This document shows positions 55,941 through 64,000 of a DNA stretch of 64,000 nt, piece by piece (positions within the stretch are counted from its first letter, which is position 1; the number at the start of each line of letters is the position of its first letter). The notes beneath the pieces are model-generated. The model ran no database searches and had not been told where the DNA came from. It worked only from the letters and a program-made list of their open reading frames with translations. This DNA comes from Phycisphaeraceae bacterium (GTDB taxonomy: Bacteria; Planctomycetota; Phycisphaerae; Phycisphaerales; UBA1924). A program made the position numbers and the translations under genes. The stretch spans positions 3,546,410-3,610,409 of the forward strand of contig CP054186.1 in NCBI GenBank assembly GCA_015200025.1, written 5' to 3'.

Positions 55941-58290
55941 GCACCTCCGCCCCCGCCCCGCCGCTAACCAACGCCGCTACCCGCGCGAACACCCGACGCG
56001 TCTCCACGTGCTCACCCCCGGCCACGATCCCCTCGCCCAAACCCACCCCGCCCGACAGCTCCATCTCCACCACCGCCCACGCCCCGCCCGACGACATCCG
56101 CCCCATCGCCGCCCCCCGCGACATCGCGCCCGCCAGCATCCCCGCCGCGTCCCAATCCACCAGCCCGGACGCCACCCCCGCCGACGCCGCCGCCACCGAG
56201 GCCGGCAAGGCCGGCTCCTCGCCGCTCCCGGGACCAGAGTCCCGCGCCACGCCACGCCCCGACGACTCCTCGCCGCTCCCCACGACGACCCGCCTCATCG
56301 AGCCCTCCTCCGCACGCCCCACCCACGCCCCGCCCTCGGACGCCAACGTCACCCACGACCATCCTCCCCCCGCCAGCACCCGCGCCCTGAGCACCGAAAC
56401 ACCCTCCCCCAGACCCTCGATCCGAACCGCGTACCCGCCCGCGTCCCGCTCCACCTTCGCCCTCCACCCCAGCCCCACCACGCGCTGATCCGCGAACGAG
56501 CGGTACGTCCAAGGCCCCTGCTCGAACACGCCCACCACCGTCCCACGCTCCCCGCCCTCGACGCCCGCCTGAACCACCTGCAGCGGCGAGAACACCCTCA
56601 CCCCGCCTCGCCCGCCACGCCTCCCGGACCCAAGACGGAACTCCTCATACGGGTCCACGCCCACCCCGTGCCACCACGCCGCCCCCTCCCCACGCGGCGG
56701 CTCCCACCGCCCCCCGCGCCCCGCGAACAGCCCCGTCACCCCCGACACGTACCCCTCACGCACCGACCCGTCCTCGCCCGCCACACCGTCCACCGTCACC
56801 ACCCGGTCCATCCGCGAGTCCGCCGTCCTCACCACCCGCGGCATCACCCCCGCCACCACCACCCCGACGCCCACCCACACCAGCGCCGTCTGCCACGACC
56901 GCTGACCCGCCCCAAGCCGCTTGAGCACCACCGCGTCCACCGGCCCCAGCAACGCCGCCAGCAACACCACCCCGCCCACGATCCACCACACCATCCCGCG
57001 GTCCAGCTCGGGCACCGTCAGCACCGCGTTCAAGACCTCACCGACCGCCTCGTTGTGCGCCCCGCCCTGTTTCACCGGCCTGCCCAGGTACCCCGCCAAC
57101 CCGACCCGCAGCACATCCTCCCACGCACGCCGCGTCCCGCCCTCATCCAGCCCCGCGTACACCCCGCGAGGTTCCACCCCGAGCACCACCACCCACCCAA
57201 GACCCACAGGCCCCTCCGCGATCAGCCCCTCCGGCCCCGACCCGGGACGCCACCGCGTGGTCCACCCCCGACGCTCACCCGCCGCCGTCACCCGCACGAG
57301 CCTCCCCGTCATTCGATCCGAAGCCGCGTACGCCACCGTGGAAGCGCCCGCACGCTCCCCGCCCTCCGCCGCCTCACGCTCCACCGCCCGAACGCCCGTC
57401 GCCCGCCACTCGCCCTCCCTCGCCATCCACGCCCGGAGATCCGAGGGCGCGTCCACCAACCCGGGCCCGCCGACCTCCACCATCCCCGCGTCATCACCCA
57501 ACCACCGACGCCACCCGCCCCCTTCACCCGTCGCCACAATCACCAGCGTCCCGCCCCACCTCACCCACGACGCCACCGCCGACACCGCACCCGAAGGCGC
57601 CGCCGAGTCCCCGTCCACCACCAACGCCTCGAGCCCCTGGTACGCCGCCGACGTCACCGGCAGCATCCCCGCCTCCACCGTCGCCACGCCCACACCCTTC
57701 CACCGATCCGTGGCCCCCGCCTCGCCCACCTGCGACGCCCCCACCCACCCTACACCCAGGTTCGTCGGCGACGGGAACGCCCGCCCCAGCGACCTCACCC
57801 CCACGCCCGCCACGATCCCGCGCGAATCCCCGGACACGTTGAGCACCCCCGACCCGTCCCCCGACAAGCCGGACACCAGCCCCAGCCCGTCGTACTCCAG
57901 TTCCTCCTCCGCGCCGTCCTGGCCCACCCACTTCACCTTCGCCCCGCCCATCCCCACCGGCATGTTCACCAACACCTCGTGCGCCGTCACCCGCCCGGGC
58001 GTCGTCGCCGCGCCCACCATCCACCGCACCGACTGCGTCAGATCCTGCACGTGCTCCACCACCACCATCCCGCCCTTGGATGTTTCCCCCGCCCCGCCCC
58101 CGTTGAGCCACACCCTGACCGGCGCCCACCGGCCCGCCGCCACCGCCCCGTCCCAGCCCCATTCCACCCGCGCGATCACCCCGCCACGACCGCCCGACGT
58201 GCCCCCGTCCCCGGCACCCTGGCCCGCCGCCACGCCGACCCACGCGACGCACGACCACCACACCATCAGCACCCACGACAGAATCCTCAT
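55930..58290 (-). CDS. Large exported/membrane protein of the MoxR cluster, function unknown
   Basis: 786 residues with a signal peptide (about 1-23), a first region of beta segments, a central block and a late membrane part. The central block (about 215-260, VASWVRWGGTLVIVATGEGGG) is reminiscent of the glutamine-amidotransferase-like folds found beside BatA-type genes. One long hydrophobic helix is at about 434-455 and another at about 473-490. The tail (about 500-786) is poorly conserved, Gly/Arg-rich and predicted extracytoplasmic. It overlaps the VWA gene by 4 bp and the ABC ATPase gene by 11 bp. It corresponds in position to the uncharacterised large protein of planctomycete MoxR/DUF58 operons. 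No catalytic residues identified. Confidence 0.6.
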   Translation of the reverse strand: MRILSWVLMVWWSCVAWVGVAAGQGAGDGGTSGGRGGVIARVEWGWDGAVAAGRWAPVRVWLNGGGAGETSKGGMVVVEHVQDLTQSVRWMVGAATTPGRVTAHEVLVNMPVGMGGAKVKWVGQDGAEEELEYDGLGLVSGLSGDGSGVLNVSGDSRGIVAGVGVRSLGRAFPSPTNLGVGWVGASQVGEAGATDRWKGVGVATVEAGMLPVTSAAYQGLEALVVDGDSAAPSGAVSAVASWVRWGGTLVIVATGEGGGWRRWLGDDAGMVEVGGPGLVDAPSDLRAWMAREGEWRATGVRAVEREAAEGGERAGASTVAYAASDRMTGRLVRVTAAGERRGWTTRWRPGSGPEGLIAEGPVGLGWVVVLGVEPRGVYAGLDEGGTRRAWEDVLRVGLAGYLGRPVKQGGAHNEAVGEVLNAVLTVPELDRGMVWWIVGGVVLLAALLGPVDAVVLKRLGAGQRSWQTALVWVGVGVVVAGVMPRVVRTADSRMDRVVTVDGVAGEDGSVREGYVSGVTGLFAGRGGRWEPPRGEGAAWWHGVGVDPYEEFRLGSGRRGGRGGVRVFSPLQVVQAGVEGGERGTVVGVFEQGPWTYRSFADQRVVGLGWRAKVERDAGGYAVRIEGLGEGVSVLRARVLAGGGWSWVTLASEGGAWVGRAEEGSMRRVVVGSGEESSGRGVARDSGPGSGEEPALPASVAAASAGVASGLVDWDAAGMLAGAMSRGAAMGRMSSGGAWAVVEMELSGGVGLGEGIVAGGEHVETRRVFARVAALVSGGAGAEVRVD

Positions 58291-60365
58291 AGGTGCACCT
58301 TCCTGTTATACACCCACCACTCCACCATCAGCACCACCAGCACGAACACCAGGAACAGCGGCCACAACCGACGAGCCACACCATCCCCCGATCCCCCGCC
58401 CGCCGACGGCACGCCCCGCGTCGACAACGCCAGTTCTTCGGCGGCCCCCACCGACGATTCCGCCGCGCTCACCACGTTCGCCGCGTACACCCGCGACGCC
58501 CGACCCCCGGCCTCTTCGTCCCCCTCCCCCGCCGGCCCCCGCCACGATACCTCATACAACCCCGCTCGCCTCATCGGGCCCACCGCCAACGCCCCCTCCC
58601 CCGACACGCCCCACTCCACCAACGAACCACCCGGGCCCGACACCCGGACCTCCGCGGCCCCGCCCGGCAACCGATCCATCAGCGTCTCACCCGTCCGAAC
58701 CGTCCGCCCAAGCCCACCCGAACCCCCGCCGCCGAGGTAATCCACCGCGTACGACAGAAACCCCACGAAACTCACGTCCACCGGCCAATCGCTCGCCGCC
58801 ACATCGAACGGCACCACCAACGCCCGCGTCCCCCCCGACGACAACTCCACCAGCGCCGGCCCACGCGTCGACTCCGCCAGCACCCGCGCCGTGCTCCCCC
58901 GGGGCACCTCCACCACCCGCGTCTCGAAAATCGTCACCGCATCAAGATCCAAGCCGCGGAGCACACGATGGTCCCGCGACCACCTCACCATCGACGAACG
59001 CCCCGCCGTCCCGCGGTCCACCAGCACCGCCCCGCCCCCCGCCACTCGCGCCGCACCGCCGTCCGCCGACACCCGGTTCGGCACCTCGTTGAACACCAGG
59101 TACCGCCCCGGCGGGAGCCGCCCCGCCTCGCCCTCCCACGACGGCACCCACCCGTCCAGCACCACCACGTCGTACCCGCCCGCACGCCCGTCTTTCAACT
59201 CCGCCTCGAACGCCTCCGGCGATATCACCACCGGCCCGCTCACCTGCGGCAACGCCCCGAGCCCCTCCGGCAGGAAGTAACTCCCCCTCGTCACCAACGC
59301 CACCCGCAGCCCGCGGGACGCCCCCACCGACACCCACCCCGAATCATCACGCGTCAACGCCTCCGGCTCCCCGCCACGCTTCTCCACACGTACCTCGACC
59401 CGAACCGGCAACCGCGACGACCATTCGAACACCCCGCTCTTCTCCACCGGCCCCCCCGACGCCCCGTCGAACTCCACCACCCGCCGCCCCCGGGCCTCCC
59501 CATCCACCGACACCACCACGTCCGCCGAGACCCCCTCCGCGTACGTGCTCTGCACGCTGTAGAAAACCGCCACTTTCTCCGGCTCCGCCAGCGACCGCTC
59601 ACCCCGCACCGCCACCACGCCCAGGTTCCCCGTCCCCGCCTCCCCAACCCGGTGGTAATACACCTCATCCCCCGCCCCGGGCTCCACGCGCCCCCCGTCC
59701 TCCACCCGCCCGTCGCTCACCACATGAAACGTCAGCGGCACCGCCCCCGCGTCCACGCCCTCCCCCTCGACACTCGCGCGCGGGGCCCTCGCCCTCGCCA
59801 GCTCCACCGCAGGACCAAGCCGAGACACGCAATCCGTCCCCTCGATCCCTTCCACCGACGCCCGAAGCCGGCCCTTGTCCGACGTGAACCCCTGCACGAT
59901 CTCCGCCGACTCATCGAACGCGATCACCATCGCCTCGTCCGCGCCCGGCCCTGCATCAAAGAACCCCCACCCCGCGTCGCGCATCGCCTCGATCACCCCC
60001 AACGCCGCTCGCTTGGCCTCCTCAAGCCTCGTCCGCCCACCGCCCGCGTCCCCCGCCGACATGCTCGCCGACCGATCCAGCAGAATCACCACGCGGCCCC
60101 CCGCCGAGCCCCCGCCCCTCACCTGCGGCTGCCCCAGCGCCATCACCCCCGCCGCCACCGCCAGCAACTGCAGGAACAACAAGATGTTCCGCCGGAGCCG
60201 CTGGAACGGCGCGTTCGCCCTCAGGTCCTCCACCGCCCGACGCCACAACAGCGTGCTCGACACCTCCACCACCCGCCGACGCAACTTCAGGAAATACAGC
60301 AGCACCACCAGCGGCACCGCCACCGCGCCCGCCGCGATCGCCCACTGAGGCGTCAAGAAACTCAC
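58287..60365 (-). CDS. BatA-like membrane protein with VWA domain
   Basis: 692 residues. The N-terminal 80 residues form the BatA-type module: a membrane helix (6-27), the KLRRRVVEVSSTLLWRRAVE linker, and a second helix at 60-78. A von Willebrand A domain follows with MIDAS DRSAS at 97-101 and a later SDG metal-site element (near 215). A C-terminal membrane helix (near 667-687) ends with a short basic tail. Extracytoplasmic domains with Ig-like strands lie between. VWA plus MoxR plus DUF58 is the conserved Bat/aerotolerance architecture. The DUF58 gene ends 4 bp inside its start. Confidence 0.82.
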   Translation of the reverse strand: MSFLTPQWAIAAGAVAVPLVVLLYFLKLRRRVVEVSSTLLWRRAVEDLRANAPFQRLRRNILLFLQLLAVAAGVMALGQPQVRGGGSAGGRVVILLDRSASMSAGDAGGGRTRLEEAKRAALGVIEAMRDAGWGFFDAGPGADEAMVIAFDESAEIVQGFTSDKGRLRASVEGIEGTDCVSRLGPAVELARARAPRASVEGEGVDAGAVPLTFHVVSDGRVEDGGRVEPGAGDEVYYHRVGEAGTGNLGVVAVRGERSLAEPEKVAVFYSVQSTYAEGVSADVVVSVDGEARGRRVVEFDGASGGPVEKSGVFEWSSRLPVRVEVRVEKRGGEPEALTRDDSGWVSVGASRGLRVALVTRGSYFLPEGLGALPQVSGPVVISPEAFEAELKDGRAGGYDVVVLDGWVPSWEGEAGRLPPGRYLVFNEVPNRVSADGGAARVAGGGAVLVDRGTAGRSSMVRWSRDHRVLRGLDLDAVTIFETRVVEVPRGSTARVLAESTRGPALVELSSGGTRALVVPFDVAASDWPVDVSFVGFLSYAVDYLGGGGSGGLGRTVRTGETLMDRLPGGAAEVRVSGPGGSLVEWGVSGEGALAVGPMRRAGLYEVSWRGPAGEGDEEAGGRASRVYAANVVSAAESSVGAAEELALSTRGVPSAGGGSGDGVARRLWPLFLVFVLVVLMVEWWVYNRKVHL

Positions 60366-61315
60366 GCCAGCGCCCCCCGGCGACGAAGTTCATCCACCAG
60401 CAGCCGGTCCACGCTCATCCCGCTCGACGCCAGCACATACCCCGCGCCGATCTTCCGGCAGTACCCCGACAACGCCCCCGTATACGACCTCACATACTCC
60501 CCGTACCGCTTCAGCAACGGCGCCGACACCGTCACCTCCGCCGCATCCCCATCTTCGACATCCACCAGCCTGACATCCCCCCGCACCCCAGGGTCCAGCT
60601 CCTGCGGGCTGAGCACCTGCACGCAGTACACCTCGTAACCGCCGCCCGACAGCAGCCTCAGCCCGCCCTCGTACCCGTCCTTGAAAAAGAAATCCGACAA
60701 CACCACCATCACGCCCTTCCCCCGACGCGACGCCGCGATCCGCTCCGCCGCCCGACGAAAGTCCAGCACGCCCCACGGCTCCACCCCGCACAAGAACCTC
60801 GCCAGGTCCACCGTCCGCGTCCGCCCGCGGAGATCACGCGCCGACCGCACCGCCCCCGCCGATCCTTCCGCCTCCCCGGGCGCGCGCCCGCCCATCACCG
60901 TGCACGCCACCCGGTTCAGGTTCACCAGCCCCACGTACCCCAGCGCCATCGCCGCCCGCTGCATGAACAGAAACTTGTTCGCCCCCGCCGGCTCCCCCGC
61001 GTCGCTCGACCCCGACGCGTCCACCACCACGTGCAGCCCCAGGTCCTCCTCCTCCATGAACATCTTCAGGAACATCCGGTCCAACCGCCCGAAAATGTTC
61101 CAGTCGATCCGCCGAAGGTCGTCCCCCACCGAATACGGCCGGTGATCCGCGAACTCCACGCTCTCCCCGCGACGCTTGCTCCTCCGCTCGCCCTTGAGCT
61201 TCCCCGCGAACACGCGCCGGCTCGACACGTCCAGCCGGCCCACCTCGCGGATCACACCCGCCGGGAGCAGGTCCTCCAGCGTCCTCGCCCGCTCGGGATT
61301 CGCCGTCCGCTCCAT
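60362..61315 (-). CDS. DUF58 family protein
   Basis: 317 residues. The family signature is SVEFADHRPYSVGDDLRRID followed by WNIFGRLDRMFLKMFMEE (about 47-85), with LHVVVDASGSSD the degenerate MIDAS-like segment (near 92). GKGVMVVLSDFFFKDGYEG follows near 208. DUF58 proteins are cytoplasmic VWA-like partners of MoxR ATPases. The ATG at 61315 was chosen; 33 upstream codons are Arg-rich and unconserved. It is coupled to the VWA gene by a 4-bp overlap and follows the MoxR gene by 16 bp. Confidence 0.85.
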   Translation of the reverse strand: MERTANPERARTLEDLLPAGVIREVGRLDVSSRRVFAGKLKGERRSKRRGESVEFADHRPYSVGDDLRRIDWNIFGRLDRMFLKMFMEEEDLGLHVVVDASGSSDAGEPAGANKFLFMQRAAMALGYVGLVNLNRVACTVMGGRAPGEAEGSAGAVRSARDLRGRTRTVDLARFLCGVEPWGVLDFRRAAERIAASRRGKGVMVVLSDFFFKDGYEGGLRLLSGGGYEVYCVQVLSPQELDPGVRGDVRLVDVEDGDAAEVTVSAPLLKRYGEYVRSYTGALSGYCRKIGAGYVLASSGMSVDRLLVDELRRRGALA

Positions 61316-61331
61316 CGCGCCCCGACCTCCT

Positions 61332-62384
61332 CTACGCCGCACCCGCCACGCCACGGGCCGGCTCCGTCGCCGTCTTCTCCAAGACCTCTCGAACCACCGA
61401 CCCCGCGTCCACACGCTCGGCCTCGGCCTCGAAGTTCAGGATCAGCCGGTGCCGCAACGCCATCACCGCCACCGACTTCACGTCCCCGTACGACACGTGG
61501 TACCGACCGTCCACCAGCGCCCGGACCTTCGCCCCAAGCAGGATCGACTGCGCCGCCCGGGGCGACGCCCCGCACCTCACATACTTGTTCGTCAGCCCCT
61601 CCGCCCCGCCCGCCGCGTGCGCCCCGCCCGGGTGCGTCGCCGACACGAGCCTCGCCACATACTCCATCACGTGCGGCGCCGCCACCACCCCACGCGCCAG
61701 CCTCTGCATCTCCAGCACCCCCGCGCCGTCCAGCACCGCCGACGCCTCGTCCACCACCGTCCCCGTCGTCCGCGACATGATCTCCACCAGCTCCGAGACC
61801 CCCGAATACCCGACCTCGATCTTGAACATGAACCGGTCCAGCTGCGCCTCCGGCAACGGGTACGTCCCCTCCTGCTCGATCGGGTTCTGCGTCGCCAGCA
61901 CGAAGAACGGCCGCTCCAGGACGTACGTCACCCCCGACACCGTCACGCTCCCCTCCTGCATCGCCTCCAGCAACGCCGACTGCGTCTTGGGCGTCGCGCG
62001 GTTGATCTCGTCCGCCAGCACCAACTGCGCAAAGATCGGCCCACGCTGAAACTCAAACCGACGACGCCCCGTCTCCGCGTCCTCCGTCACAATATTCGTC
62101 CCCACCACGTCCGCCGGCATCAGGTCCGGCGTGAACTGCACCCGGCTGAACGTCAGGCTCAACGCACGGCCCAGCGTCCGAACCAGCAGCGTCTTCCCAA
62201 GCCCGGGAACGCCCTCCAGCAGCACGTTCCCGCCCGCGAACAACGCCGTCAGCACACCGTCCACCGCTTCCCCGTGGCCCACCACCACGCGCCCGACCTC
62301 CGCCCGCAGTTTCGAATACCGCTCGCGGAACCGCTCGCACGCCGCCCTCACCTCGCCCTCCGTCATCGCCGACGTCGACGCCAT
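61332..62384 (-). CDS. MoxR-family AAA+ ATPase
   Basis: 350 residues. Walker A GVPGLGKT at 58-65, Walker B LADEINRA at 122-129, sensor-1 ATQNP in FVLATQNPIEQEG (near 166), and the arginine-bearing ASPRAAQSI segment (near 280) identify MoxR. The pre-sensor hairpin LLEAMQEGSVTV is also present. MoxR proteins remodel partner complexes, usually DUF58/VWA proteins, and all of these are encoded downstream in the same direction. First gene of a six-gene operon. A weak promoter-like TGCTAGTGT lies just upstream on the minus strand (62417-62425), sharing 11 bp with a site at the window end. Confidence 0.93.
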   Translation of the reverse strand: MASTSAMTEGEVRAACERFRERYSKLRAEVGRVVVGHGEAVDGVLTALFAGGNVLLEGVPGLGKTLLVRTLGRALSLTFSRVQFTPDLMPADVVGTNIVTEDAETGRRRFEFQRGPIFAQLVLADEINRATPKTQSALLEAMQEGSVTVSGVTYVLERPFFVLATQNPIEQEGTYPLPEAQLDRFMFKIEVGYSGVSELVEIMSRTTGTVVDEASAVLDGAGVLEMQRLARGVVAAPHVMEYVARLVSATHPGGAHAAGGAEGLTNKYVRCGASPRAAQSILLGAKVRALVDGRYHVSYGDVKSVAVMALRHRLILNFEAEAERVDAGSVVREVLEKTATEPARGVAGAA

Positions 62385-62490
62385 GCTCGCGCTCCCGTCC
62401 CTCACACCCGGCCACAACACTAGCACCACTTCCGATTTCCAGTTCCCACGTTCCCACTCCCGGCTCCCACGTCCGGACTCCGACTCCCCG

Positions 62491-62541
62491 TCCTCTCCCC
62501 GTGAGGCTCTTCGTACGGGGAGAGGTGCCCTCGCGCCAGCG
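62491..62541. repeat. Intergenic repeat, copy A
   Basis: CTCTCCCCGTGAGG...CGTACGGGGAGAGG is an imperfect inverted repeat followed by TGCCCTCGCGCCAGCG. Copy B, at 63728-63805, has the same CACCCCGTGAG...ACGGGGAGAGGTGCCC stem and the TGCCCTCGCGCCA extension. The two copies flank the Xaa-Pro peptidase gene on either side. Confidence 0.7.
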
Positions 62542-62580
62542 CGGACGGTTCGGGGCCCGTCCCCTCCGTACCATCGACCC

Positions 62581-63681
62581 ATGCCCACCAAAAACGATGC
62601 TCCGTTCCCCAAGCGCCTCGCCGCCCTCACCGCCGCGCTCCGCGCACGCGACCTGACCCACCTCCTCGTCTCCAACCCCGTCGACGTCGCCTACCTCACC
62701 GGCTTCCTCGGCGGCGATTCCTACCTCCTCCTTTCGCCCTCCTCCAAGATCATCATCTCCGACTTCCGTTACAAGGAAGACCTCGAACCCCTCGAAGCCC
62801 TCTTTACCATCCACATCCGCTCGACCTCCATGACCCAGGCCGTCGCCGACCTCCTCGCCAAGACCGCCGCCGAAACCTGCGCCTTCCAGGCCGAGCACGT
62901 CACCGTCGTCGACCGCGACGCCCTCGCCAAGGCCGCCCCCAAAGCCAAGCTCAAACCCACCGTCGGCCTCATCCCCGACCTCCGCCGCGTCAAAGACGAC
63001 CACGAGGTCGCCCTCATCCGAAAGGCCATCAAAATCCAGGAGGCCGCCCTCACCGCCGCCCTCCCCTCCATCAAGCCCGGGCAGACCGAGTCCGCCATCG
63101 CCTCCCGCCTCGACGCCGAGATGAAAGCCCGCGGCGCCTCCGCCACCGCCTTCGACACCATCGTCGCCGCACGCGCCAACGGCTCCCGGCCTCACCACCA
63201 CACCGGACAGACCAAAGCCGCCGCCAACCAGCCCCTCCTCATCGACTGGGGCGCCGTCCACCAGGGGTACCGAGGGGACCTCACCCGAACCTTCGCCCTC
63301 GGCAAGTGGCCCAAAAAAATCGCCGAGATCTACGCCATCGTCCTCGACGCCCACACCGCCGCCGCCGAGGCCCTCGCCCCGGGAAAGCGATCCTCCGAGA
63401 TCGACAAAGTCGCCCGCAACATCATCGCCAAGGCCGGGCACGCCGAGCACTTCGGCCACGGCCTCGGCCACGGCCTCGGGCTCAACACGCACGAAGAGCC
63501 ACGACTCCACCACCTCCTCACCTCCACCACCCTCCAGCCCGGGAACGTCGTCACCATCGAACCCGGCATCTACCTCCCCGGCATCGGCGGCGTCCGCCTC
63601 GAGGACGATTACCTCATCACCCCCTCCGGCCCCCAACGCCTCTCCACCCTCCCCCGCGACCTCGACTGGGCCACCCTCTAA
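62581..63681 (+). CDS. pepQ: Xaa-Pro peptidase (M24 family)
   Basis: 366-residue cytosolic metallopeptidase of the pita-bread fold. The N-terminal creatinase-like domain (about 1-140) has the VDVAYLTGFLGGDSYLL segment. The catalytic domain supplies the metal ligands Asp in LIDWGAVHQGYRGD (two Asp, near 221 and 232), His in FGHGLGHGLG (near 296), Glu in VVTIEPGIYL (near 326) and Glu in GVRLEDDYLIT (near 340). It could be a proline dipeptidase or Xaa-Pro aminopeptidase. A single start 6-7 nt after a short purine-poor leader was used. It is divergent from MoxR. Confidence 0.9.
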   Translation: MPTKNDAPFPKRLAALTAALRARDLTHLLVSNPVDVAYLTGFLGGDSYLLLSPSSKIIISDFRYKEDLEPLEALFTIHIRSTSMTQAVADLLAKTAAETCAFQAEHVTVVDRDALAKAAPKAKLKPTVGLIPDLRRVKDDHEVALIRKAIKIQEAALTAALPSIKPGQTESAIASRLDAEMKARGASATAFDTIVAARANGSRPHHHTGQTKAAANQPLLIDWGAVHQGYRGDLTRTFALGKWPKKIAEIYAIVLDAHTAAAEALAPGKRSSEIDKVARNIIAKAGHAEHFGHGLGHGLGLNTHEEPRLHHLLTSTTLQPGNVVTIEPGIYLPGIGGVRLEDDYLITPSGPQRLSTLPRDLDWATL

Positions 63682-63727
63682 CCCCCCGCACGCCCGCCAC
63701 CCCCGATTCCTGCGTCCCGCTTCCCCA

Positions 63728-63805
63728 CCCTCACCCCGTGAGCACAGCGAACGGGGAGAGGTGCCCTCGCGCCAACGAGGGAGGTGAGGGGCTCGTCATC
63801 CCCCT
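63728..63805. repeat. Intergenic repeat, copy B
   Basis: CACCCCGTGAGCACAGCGAACGGGGAGAGGTGCCCTCGCGCCA, followed by a G-rich arm (GAGGTGAGGGG) and a C-rich arm (CATCCCCCTCCC). It is related to copy A over about 40 bases. It is longer than copy A and includes a second partial palindrome. Confidence 0.7.
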
Positions 63806-64000
63806 CCCGAACCCTCCCCACGCGTCCGGAAACACGCCCCCGCCCGGTTCACCCCCGATTCCGCCCACCCCGCATTGGCCCACGTCGGTTTCGGTGCTAG
63901 TGTGAAGTCAGGCCCCCGCGCCCCCGTTCCGCCCACGCCCGGCCGCCCCAACCACCGCGGCCGTAAAGAGTGGATCGGAGTAGGGGAGTGGTGGGGGGGG
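63806..64000 (+). promoter_or_regulatory. Gene-poor end with possible promoter
   Basis: No complete gene was found from 63682 to the window end. TTGGCC (63875-63880), 17 bp spacing and TAGTGT (63898-63903) with an extended TGC make a weak plus-strand promoter for a gene beyond the window. The 11-mer GGTGCTAGTGT also occurs inverted upstream of the MoxR gene. The last bases are a GGTGGGGG run. Confidence 0.35.

Noticed and set aside
55324..58740. 1138-residue plus-strand frame over the MoxR operon
   Set aside because: His/Pro/Arg-rich antisense shadow; the minus-strand genes overlap each other and hold recognisable domains.

Overview
The window is very GC-rich, densely coded DNA from a flagellated Gram-negative-type bacterium, most likely a planctomycete of the class Phycisphaerae. 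The support is indirect: pseudopilin-like proteins with a GFTLxEL-type N-terminus, a secreted propeller protein ending in paired dockerin-like D-x-N-x-D-G repeats, a Cys4 zinc-ribbon membrane protein, and a MoxR/DUF58/VWA/ABC cluster. These are all common in that phylum. No insertion sequence, prophage, CRISPR array or rRNA operon was seen. Almost every long open frame opposite or out of phase with these genes is a high-GC shadow.

Layout. 0-16 kb is housekeeping: the end of a sugar-binding ABC protein, a zinc-peptidase-like protein, tsaD, a carboxyl-terminal protease and hflX. After these come a pseudopilin, tRNA-Thr(CGT), a PhoD-like phosphodiesterase, asnB, small membrane and lipoprotein genes, a TPR-recX-rhodanese operon and a 3-hydroxyacyl-CoA dehydrogenase. 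16.2-29.7 kb is a flagellar island: flgG-flgA-flgH-flgI-flgJ-flgN-flgK behind one sigma-54 promoter, flgL behind a second, then fliW, csrA and two tandem flagellin genes, the first with a third sigma-54 promoter. 29.7-35.1 kb is a five-gene lipid-modification cluster (desaturase, FAD oxidoreductase, DUF1365, cyclopropane synthase-like methyltransferase, DUF1295), with the last four translationally coupled.

35-51 kb holds a secreted dockerin-like propeller protein, accC-accB, a DUF1338/HglS-type dioxygenase, tRNA-Met(CAT), a beta-helix/PA14 protein, tatA and a folD homologue with altered catalytic residues. ligA, a CYTH protein, an exo/endonuclease-phosphatase family protein and groES-(77-aa ORF)-groEL follow. 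51-62.4 kb holds a pseudo-receiver gene, rmuC and a tightly overlapping minus-strand operon (MoxR, DUF58, VWA, a large membrane protein, ABC ATPase, ABC permease). The window ends with an Xaa-Pro peptidase gene flanked by two copies of an intergenic repeat.

The most interesting logic is in the flagellar island. Three sigma-54 sites (GG-N10-GC) are readable. Two lie so close to the start codons of flgG and flgL that the transcripts should be essentially leaderless. Both flagellin mRNAs can fold so that an identical ACGGAG loop, carrying the Shine-Dalgarno sequence and a CsrA-type GGA, is closed by different but complementary stems. With csrA and fliW immediately upstream, this looks like a complete CsrA-FliW-flagellin translational homeostat. 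The flagellin promoter also lies inside the extended 3' end of csrA.
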